The notes under the pieces were generated by a model, which was not told the DNA's origin, searched no databases, and saw only the letters and a program-made list of their open reading frames with translations. Positions 57,956-64,000 of a stretch of 64,000 bases of DNA are shown here, piece by piece. This stretch comes from Eutreptiella sp. 'Long Island Sound 2002'. Lineage: Eukaryota > Euglenozoa > Euglenophyceae > Eutreptiales > Eutreptiaceae. The stretch is taken from the NCBI GenBank assembly GCA_964036045.1, contig OZ038382.1, positions 72,960,687 through 73,024,686 on the forward strand, read 5' to 3'. The first letter of the stretch is position 1. Each line of letters begins with the position of its first letter. Both the position numbers and the translations under genes were made by a program.

Positions 57956-59185
57956 GTGCCGTGCCGTGGGCAGTGCCGTGTGGTGCTCTGCGTGGGGGAG
58001 GGGGGGAGGGGGTGGGGGGCCGGCTGTGGCGTCAGCCCCGCACTGCCGGGGGTCCGCGGCCATCCACCGGCATTGGGAGGGGAGGCGGGGGAGCCACGCG
58101 GCCCACGCGTCGCGCCACAGCTCCCAGTCTGGGGCGGAGCCCAGGGCCCTGGGCCCCCGGGGGTCGTCGAGCGGTGTCGGGGGCAGCCTCACCAGGTGGA
58201 CCCCCGTAACGGCGGTGACCTCCTGTGTGCGCAGGAAGGTGTGTACTCCGTCCCGCGCCGCGGGCGCCGGGAGGGGGGGGCGGGGTACGGGTGTGGCCCC
58301 ATAGAGGTGGGTGGAGGTGATCCCCAGGATCCGCTCCGGGCCCCCGCGGGTCGTGACGACGAGGAGGAGGAGGGGGGTGCCAGGGCACTCTTGCCAGAGG
58401 ACCTGCCCCCTGTGGTGGGCACCCCTGGTCCTGGAGAGGGGGGGGGACAGGTCTGGGTTAGCCCAGCCGCGGGGCGCGTGCGTCGCCGGTGGGAGGGCGG
58501 GGCACCAAGTGGGCTCCCTGGGGAACGCCTCGTAGACGACGGCGTACGGGGGGGTAGGCCCGGTGCCGTCATACACCGGGTTGGTCGGCCGGGGGCGGGC
58601 GGACGCCTCGTCCGCGCCTTCCACGAACACCGTGACCTCGCCCACCTCCAGGTCCTCGTCTGGCGGGTGTAGAAGGTGGAGCGCCGCATCCAGCTCGGAC
58701 ACTCCCCCCGGGTACGTGGCCCGCGCCTGGTTCAGGTACGGGGCCGCGTCCCCGCGGTAGCGCGTCCTGAGGGCGTGCAGCAGGGCTGGGGCGCTACTGC
58801 GGAGGGACATGGCAGACCCCGCTCTCGTCAGCCGGAGGGTGTCCCCCATTGACAGGGGCCGGCCCGACCGATTGGACTCGCGCCACTCCATCCAGTGCCC
58901 GTAGAGGGCCGCTTCCGGGCTGATGAGCCCCGGCCGGATGGCGTTCACGATCCGGTGCATTGCCGGGAGCAGCGTAGGGGCCCCCGCTCCGTTCAGGGCG
59001 CGGACGGCCGGGAGGGCGGTCTCGTTGAAGAAGGCCCTCGCACTGCCCTCCAGGTGGCACCGTGCGGCAGCATGCGCTTCTTTTGCCTCTGCCACCGCGT
59101 CTGCCACCAGGCCCCGGACGGCCGCCTTCTGCGCTCTGCGGCGGGCCCTGGTGTGCCCCGGCCCATCCCCCCGTCGGCGTGGCAT
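57953..59185 (-). CDS. ORF2 of the GC-rich retroelement, unknown protein
   Basis: A 410-residue frame starting MPRRRGDGPGHTRARRRAQK, 39 nt after the RT stop. The basic N-terminus leads into a helical region (LVADAVAEAKEAHAAARCHL, LPAMHRIVNAIRP). A mixed central part follows (EVGEVTVFVEGADEASARP) and a second globular-looking part (LLLLVVTTRGGPERILGITS, VTAVTGVHLVRLP, WRDAWAAWLPRLPSQCRW). The Pro-rich tail is poorly structured. I find no endonuclease, zinc knuckle or protease motif. Position after the RT ORF on the same strand and the coupled junction to ORF3 indicate one transcript. Confidence 0.6.
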   Translation of the reverse strand: MPRRRGDGPGHTRARRRAQKAAVRGLVADAVAEAKEAHAAARCHLEGSARAFFNETALPAVRALNGAGAPTLLPAMHRIVNAIRPGLISPEAALYGHWMEWRESNRSGRPLSMGDTLRLTRAGSAMSLRSSAPALLHALRTRYRGDAAPYLNQARATYPGGVSELDAALHLLHPPDEDLEVGEVTVFVEGADEASARPRPTNPVYDGTGPTPPYAVVYEAFPREPTWCPALPPATHAPRGWANPDLSPPLSRTRGAHHRGQVLWQECPGTPLLLLVVTTRGGPERILGITSTHLYGATPVPRPPLPAPAARDGVHTFLRTQEVTAVTGVHLVRLPPTPLDDPRGPRALGSAPDWELWRDAWAAWLPRLPSQCRWMAADPRQCGADATAGPPPPPPLPHAEHHTALPTARH

Positions 59186-59224
59186 GGTGCTGCGGGCTCT
59201 GCAAAGGGCGGCGGCGGGTGGGGG

Positions 59225-62200
59225 TTAGGGGGCGAACACGTGCGACAGGTGCGCAACGGATGTGGGGTCCCGCAGGTGCACGTGGATCCACAGAAGGGCA
59301 GCGCCCGCGGGGCCCGCTTGTTCGTGCGAGGGGGTGTGTGCCCCCTCGATGCGCCGGCGCAAGGCCTCCTCCTCTGTGCGCCTGCGCGGGCCTGCGGGAG
59401 GTTCGGGCCAGGGGCACGCGGCTACCTGGGTGCACCGCGCGCACCTGTTGGCGCCTGTCGATGCTGCGGAGGACACCGTGTCACATTCTCCGCAGAGTCG
59501 GCAGGTTTGTGGGAGGTGGGAGGGCGGCGACCAAGGGTCGAGATGGCGGAGCCAGAGGTCGTCCCACCTCTGTCGGAGGGGGTCTCGGATCTCCAGCAGG
59601 CGGGCGTGGACGCGGCGCCGGTAGTCCTTGCCAAGCGTCTTCCGCTGGACCTCCTGCCACGTGTCGCCGGGGAGGATTCCGTGGTCGTGGTAGGCGGCGA
59701 TGAGGTCGTCCCACGTCGGGCGGGGGTGCCCCTGGGGGGGGCTTGCCATGTACACGTGGCGCCCGGTGAGGTGGAGCGTCAGCGCGTCCCATTGGCACCC
59801 GTTCGCGGTGTCCCTGTGGAGGAGGGCCAGCAGGGTGCCGTCCGCGACTGCCTCCCACCCCACTCGCAGCCCTTCGCAGCCGTCTAGCTCCTGGCGCAGC
59901 GCGGCTGCAATGCCGGTGGGGAGCATGAGGAGCAAGGGCCCCTGGGTGTCGCCCAGCCGGGACAGGGCGTCGTCGTATACCGGCCCCCTAGCCTTGAAGT
60001 GCGCCACGGTGAGTTGGGTGGCCCCGTCTTCTGGGGGGTGCCACCGGACGGTGGCCGCAGCGTGTCCCCACGTGCGTATCTCCGTGGCCCGGAGCACGTT
60101 GGCGGCCTGAAGGACGATGCGGGGCGGGACGGGCGTCCTGACGAGCGAGGATACGTCCCCAGTCCATCCCGTTGGCGGCCTCGGGGCCGCCTGCAGCCAT
60201 TCCCCCGTCGCCGCGTCCCACGGGTGGTCAGGCCCCGCCCCGCGGATCATGGTGGGTCTCGGCCGGGTGTCCGGCCCCCACCACCGGAGCGGGATGGCGG
60301 CGTATCGTTGCGCAGGGGTCTCCGGGGCGCGCGTGGCGGCGCACCACCGGCCCCACTCCCGCGCCCACTCCTCCCCCACGATGCGTGCCTCCCATGCGGT
60401 CATGGAGCCGCGCCCGATGATCCACGGTGGGAAGAGGGCGTCTTGTAGGTGCCTCGAGAACCCCCCCGGCAGGTCCTGGTACGGGTGGGGGCTCTCTTGG
60501 GGCGGGCACTCCAGAGTGCCATTCACAACACGGAGGGAGGCTACGAAGTCCTTGTCAGGGCGCGGGGGAGGGGGGGGGTGGTCGCCCTCCGCCGCAGTGA
60601 GCCACCGGTGCGCCCGGACCGCCGCGCTTAGGGGCTCGCGGAGGAGTTGCTCCAGCCGGTGGTTGCGAAGCTCCCACGCGAAGTCCCCCAGCCGGAGCAT
60701 GTGTTGGAGGAAATCGTTCACCGAGGTCCCTCCCGGCGGGTCGTATCGGGTTATGGCGCGGAGCTGCGCCTCCGCGTCCTCGGGCACCAGTCCGGAGCAG
60801 AACACCTCCGTCCACGTGGCGCCTGCGGAGCGCCACGAGGCCACCCACAGGGCCTTGTCCCCAGGTGGGAGGTGGTGGGCCGCCTCGTGTACCGCCTGGC
60901 GGTAGTGGGGCCGGAGGAGCCGTGAATGGGTGCAACCCACGTGCATGTGCAGCGGGGTCTCTTCCGGGCCGCCGCAGAAAAGGCACGGTTGTGGGACGAT
61001 GGCGACGCCGGAGAGCCGCTCCTTCCGGACGCGGAGCCTGCGCTGCACCGGCGTGTGGCCGTCTCGGGCCCGCAGCGCCCGGCGGTTGGTGGCCGCCGCG
61101 GTGAGGTCCCGGGCGTGGACGTAGGCCGTGGCGTGGGCCGCGCCCAAAGGTGTGTGTCCCCGGTGCGTCAGCGCATGGTCCGTCTGCGCCCGTTGCGCGA
61201 CCTCGCCGAGCACCCGCATCGTGGGGGGCCGTAGATCGAGATGGCCGTCACGGCCGGCGACAATGAGTGTGGCGTGGCCAGGGTCCGGGGGCGTGTTCTG
61301 CAAGACGGTGTCCTGGGACGCCGCCCAGTCGGCCTTGTGCAGTAGGGCGTCACTGTGGTGCGAGGTGGCTCGGACGTACCAGAACGGGTGCCCGGCGTGT
61401 TGCCCCCGCGCGCACAGGCCGTCCCGGAGCCCCCTCAGGGGCATCTGGTTGACCACCTTCGCTGCGCCCGCGGGGACCCCCGTGGTTCGCTCGCGATCTG
61501 CGTGCCGCAGGAGGTGGAGGATGACTTCGGCGTCCACCGTGTGGACCCATGGTCTGTGTGCACCGTAATGTAGGGGGAGGGAGGCGGCCACCCCCTCCCC
61601 GTCGGGCACCGTGCCCGAGATGGCCACCGCCCACGTGCGGGTGAGGTCGGCGGCGAGAGTGACGCTGGTGGCGTGTTTGCAGGGTCCGCCCCCGGACGCG
61701 TCAGAGGAGGTGTGTCCCCAGGCCTCCGGGATCCAGTAGTATCCGGTGGGGCTGAGCCACCCCGCGTTGAGGTCGGCGGAGTGCCACCGGACGTCGGGGT
61801 GGCTGGGGGTCAGTTGGTCCACGCTCAGCGCCCTGGTGTCGCCTGGGCTGATCGCCGGGTGGTCGTGCAGCCGGATCTCCGCTCCGGCGACCGTGCTTGC
61901 CCAGGACCGTAGCGCCGTCACATGTTCCTTGAGCCACGCCGGGCCCCCGCGCTGGTGCACCACCAGGTGTCCCGTGTCCTCCGGACGGTCCTCCAGCGCG
62001 TGCACCGCCATGTGTGGGTCGTGCGGCACCCCCGTAGCCACCAGTAGGGCGGTGCCACGGGGGAGCCCACGGGGTTCGGGCTGGCCTGCCCCCACTTGCA
62101 CTATTACCCACTCGGCCCGGAGCTGCGCTTGTCCCGTTGCTTGGGTGCATTGGTCGTCCGTGGTCACCAGCCACAACGGCGTCGGCGCGTGGGGCCGGGG

Positions 62201-64000
62201 GCGTAAGGGCTCTGGCCACGCCACGTCCGCGTTAGGCTCTTGGTGCTCGCTTTCTGCGAGTACCTCGCGGAGGATGTACATGAGGGCCGCTGGCGGGTGG
62301 TACGCCGTCCCCCGCCTGGGGGGGGACAGGCCGTCCCGGCGGCGGTAGCCCCCGACGTGGAGGTGCAGGCCGTCTGGGGTCACCCGTGGGCCGGTGTGGG
62401 CGTCCTGCTTAGCCCTCGTGGGGTGGACGAGTCTCAGGCGGGGGTCCCGTGTGCCGGTGGTGTGGAAGAGGTGGGCCAGGGCGTCGCGCCACCCGGGGTG
62501 GTTCGTGGCCTCCTGCTCACGGCGGCAATAATGGAGGGGTTCATCGGCGCATTGGTTGAGGCACTCCCGCACCGCCGTCGGCCACGGATCGTCGTTGTCG
62601 GGGAAGGGGTGGCGTGGCCCGTGGTGCCCATGCCTCGGCGTTGTGTGTGGCACCGTCAGGCGGCACGTGTCGCGGTGTCGCAGCTTGGCGGTGCGCAGCG
62701 TGACGATTTTGCCCGGCGGGGACTGTCGTTGGACATGGGCCGCCCTGGGGCACGCGATGGGGTTGTACATCCCCACTCCCAGGGCGGCCAGGGCCCGGGG
62801 TATGCGGTGGACCCAGTCGCCTCCCGCCAGAGTTGCGAACTCCGGGACGGGGTAGTGCACCTCGGGACATATTCCGTGCGCGCCGGCTATCTCCCAGAAC
62901 ATCTTGGTGACCTCGGCGCGCACGGAGGTTGCGCGGTGGTGGCCGAGTGTACCCACGAGGGCCACCGCTGCCTGCTGGCACCGCGTGGGCACCCGTGTGA
63001 GCCCCAGGGTCCGGTCATCCTGCAGGCTGTCCCGCGAGGCGTCGAAGGCGTACCGCGCCCTGTCCTTCGCGACCTGGACCGTGATGTGGTCCAGGTGGCG
63101 TGCAGTGTCGGAGTCGTCGGCGATGAAAGGGGCGACGTACTGCGTCACCCCTCCGAGGATCGCCAGGATGACGTCCTGCACCACTTTTGGTGGCGCGAGG
63201 GTGTTAAGGCACCAGTGGTGCACTGCCGCCAGGCGTAGCCGGTGCTTGCGCTGCAGGGAGAACTCCCCATCCGGCTGCAGCTGGAGTCCCAGGTAGGGGA
63301 CGGAGTCCGCCGCTGGTACCCAGTACCACGGGTTTTCAAGGAGGGGGCAGAGGCGTAGCTGCAGGCCCGGGACCCCCTCCGTGGTGGCCATGGCGCACTT
63401 GCGGGGGTTGAGCTCCATGCCCATCATCCCCAGGTACGCGGCCACCGCCTCCACGCCCTCGACGAAGTGCTGCAGCGTGTGGGCCACCACCAGCAGGTCG
63501 TCGATATAGGCCTGGATGAGGCCGTGCTCGGCCCCTCCCGGCGGGCGCAGGCGGTGCCCCTGTGCCCTGAGCAGGGGCCCCAGGAGGAGCGCGTACAGCA
63601 GGGGGCTCTCGGGGTTGCCCTGCCGGACGCCGCGTAGCATGTAGACGGGCTGCGTTAGCCCGTGTGCTGTGACGATGCGCAGCCTGGCGCACGTGTGGAG
63701 GAAGAGCAGGAGGTCAATGACGTCCGGCGGCACGGAGAGGTGGCGCAGGATGAGGTGGAGGGCACCGTGTGGGGCGGTGTCGAAGGCCTTGCGGGCGTCA
63801 AAGGAGAAGACGTAGTCCGGCCTTCCCCGCTGGAGCTGCCGCTGCGCCATGAACAGCGGGGGGCCTGTGTTGGAGCCAGGGAGGGCCCCCTGCTGCCAGT
63901 CGCTGACCACTCCGTGCCGTGTGAGCAACTCCGTGATGCGCTGGGTGAGGGGGCCCGTGAGCAGCTTCATGTCCAGCTGGCCCAGGGCTATGGGCCTGTA
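59225..64000 (-). CDS. RT - RNase H - zinc-finger polyprotein of the GC-rich retroelement, N-terminus outside window
   Basis: Open from the right edge (reading YRPIALGQLD) to TAA at 59225-59227, at least 1,590 residues. Counting from the Met at 63970: RT about 1-260 with YVFSFDARKAFDTAPHGAL (motif A), LRGVRQGNPESPLLYALLLG and the catalytic AYIDDLLVVAHT (about 155), then MELNPRKCAM. An RNase H-like region spans about 755-885 (SDASGGG, TVDAEVILHLLRHA, HSDALLHKADWAA). A zinc finger CLFCGGPEETPLHMHVGC lies at about 995, as in RT-associated zf-RVT domains. A Cys cluster (CRLCGECDTV ... CARC) lies at about 1490-1515. All RT catalytic residues are intact and there is no frameshift, so it may be active. 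The roughly 500 residues between zinc finger and Cys cluster are unassigned. Confidence 0.85.
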   Translation of the reverse strand, partial: YRPIALGQLDMKLLTGPLTQRITELLTRHGVVSDWQQGALPGSNTGPPLFMAQRQLQRGRPDYVFSFDARKAFDTAPHGALHLILRHLSVPPDVIDLLLFLHTCARLRIVTAHGLTQPVYMLRGVRQGNPESPLLYALLLGPLLRAQGHRLRPPGGAEHGLIQAYIDDLLVVAHTLQHFVEGVEAVAAYLGMMGMELNPRKCAMATTEGVPGLQLRLCPLLENPWYWVPAADSVPYLGLQLQPDGEFSLQRKHRLRLAAVHHWCLNTLAPPKVVQDVILAILGGVTQYVAPFIADDSDTARHLDHITVQVAKDRARYAFDASRDSLQDDRTLGLTRVPTRCQQAAVALVGTLGHHRATSVRAEVTKMFWEIAGAHGICPEVHYPVPEFATLAGGDWVHRIPRALAALGVGMYNPIACPRAAHVQRQSPPGKIVTLRTAKLRHRDTCRLTVPHTTPRHGHHGPRHPFPDNDDPWPTAVRECLNQCADEPLHYCRREQEATNHPGWRDALAHLFHTTGTRDPRLRLVHPTRAKQDAHTGPRVTPDGLHLHVGGYRRRDGLSPPRRGTAYHPPAALMYILREVLAESEHQEPNADVAWPEPLRPRPHAPTPLWLVTTDDQCTQATGQAQLRAEWVIVQVGAGQPEPRGLPRGTALLVATGVPHDPHMAVHALEDRPEDTGHLVVHQRGGPAWLKEHVTALRSWASTVAGAEIRLHDHPAISPGDTRALSVDQLTPSHPDVRWHSADLNAGWLSPTGYYWIPEAWGHTSSDASGGGPCKHATSVTLAADLTRTWAVAISGTVPDGEGVAASLPLHYGAHRPWVHTVDAEVILHLLRHADRERTTGVPAGAAKVVNQMPLRGLRDGLCARGQHAGHPFWYVRATSHHSDALLHKADWAASQDTVLQNTPPDPGHATLIVAGRDGHLDLRPPTMRVLGEVAQRAQTDHALTHRGHTPLGAAHATAYVHARDLTAAATNRRALRARDGHTPVQRRLRVRKERLSGVAIVPQPCLFCGGPEETPLHMHVGCTHSRLLRPHYRQAVHEAAHHLPPGDKALWVASWRSAGATWTEVFCSGLVPEDAEAQLRAITRYDPPGGTSVNDFLQHMLRLGDFAWELRNHRLEQLLREPLSAAVRAHRWLTAAEGDHPPPPPRPDKDFVASLRVVNGTLECPPQESPHPYQDLPGGFSRHLQDALFPPWIIGRGSMTAWEARIVGEEWAREWGRWCAATRAPETPAQRYAAIPLRWWGPDTRPRPTMIRGAGPDHPWDAATGEWLQAAPRPPTGWTGDVSSLVRTPVPPRIVLQAANVLRATEIRTWGHAAATVRWHPPEDGATQLTVAHFKARGPVYDDALSRLGDTQGPLLLMLPTGIAAALRQELDGCEGLRVGWEAVADGTLLALLHRDTANGCQWDALTLHLTGRHVYMASPPQGHPRPTWDDLIAAYHDHGILPGDTWQEVQRKTLGKDYRRRVHARLLEIRDPLRQRWDDLWLRHLDPWSPPSHLPQTCRLCGECDTVSSAASTGANRCARCTQVAACPWPEPPAGPRRRTEEEALRRRIEGAHTPSHEQAGPAGAALLWIHVHLRDPTSVAHLSHVFAP

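Larger units (their letters stand above)
51630..64000 (-). mobile_element. GC-rich non-LTR retroelement, 5' end outside the window
   Basis: Minus-strand array of three long frames (RT polyprotein, then two unknown proteins), followed by 4.2 kb of GC-rich sequence with tandem repeats ending at a TA microsatellite. Codon use and base composition differ sharply from everything left of 51.6 kb. The extent to 51.63 kb is inferred from composition, and no target-site duplication can be checked because the other end is missing. Confidence 0.55.

Noticed and set aside
57036-58304. 422-codon plus-strand frame antisense to ORF2/ORF3
   Set aside because: Shadow of the minus-strand genes; Arg/Gly/Pro/Ala-rich without motifs.
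62240-63238. 332-codon plus-strand frame antisense to the RT gene
   Set aside because: Antisense shadow of a clear RT polyprotein in high-GC codons.

Overview
The window is eukaryotic nuclear DNA from an unidentified protist, most likely a microalga. The evidence is a spliced gene with GT-AG introns, an LTR chromovirus primed by an initiator-Met tRNA, two RNase H-bearing non-LTR retroelements, long gene-poor AT-richer stretches, and a sharp switch to very GC-rich sequence after about 51.6 kb. Nothing looks bacterial, and I cannot name the lineage.

Left part (1-24.8 kb): mostly gene-poor, with scattered degenerate reading frames of unknown family. Among them are a Cys/Ser-rich frame at 3.5-4.5 kb, a cluster of broken frames at 8.9-13.1 kb, and a long minus-strand frame at 14.1-15.7 kb broken by four stops and a 16-nt tandem duplication. 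A nearly perfect 22-bp palindrome (core AACGCTCTGCAGAGCGTT) is dispersed seven times between 8.2 and 14 kb. The only confident cellular gene is at 17.8-20.6 kb. It has two exons separated by a 1,757-nt intron, and it encodes a coiled coil plus a galactose-binding-like (F5/8 type C, HECTD1-type) domain.

Centre (about 25-47.5 kb): a nest of retroelements. The outermost is a decayed minus-strand LINE (LINE-A) with AlkB-like dioxygenase, APE endonuclease, reverse transcriptase and RNase H remnants. It was broken twice. A 3,253-bp LTR-type element without RT (element B; 5-bp TSD AATTG) sits in RT motif A. An insertion with a 16-bp TSD sits exactly at the FVDD catalytic box. That second insertion is an element of about 2.5 kb (element C) carrying an unknown repeat protein. 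It was itself hit by a 10,800-bp Ty3/gypsy chromovirus (element A; 5-bp TSD TGCCA, 533-bp LTRs with only two differences). Element A encodes gag, a protease variant, a Dam-like N6-adenine methyltransferase fold, RT, RNase H, integrase and a chromodomain. All are in one frame broken by three stop codons.

Right part (47.5-64 kb): a minisatellite of 65-bp units (48.4-51.36 kb) with a 1,040-bp higher-order period, a (TA)20 tract, then a GC-rich minus-strand retroelement. Its large RT/RNase H/zinc-finger ORF runs off the right edge. Two further ORFs lie downstream of the RT ORF, the last two joined by an overlapping TGATG. The presumed 3' region holds two tandem copies of about 1.1 kb full of long G runs and ends near the (TA) tract.

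The most interesting points are the AlkB-bearing LINE, the methyltransferase-like domain inside a chromovirus, gag apparently starting inside the LTR and reading through the primer-binding site, stop codons that fall where tryptophan is expected, and the RT-first, three-ORF architecture of the GC-rich element.
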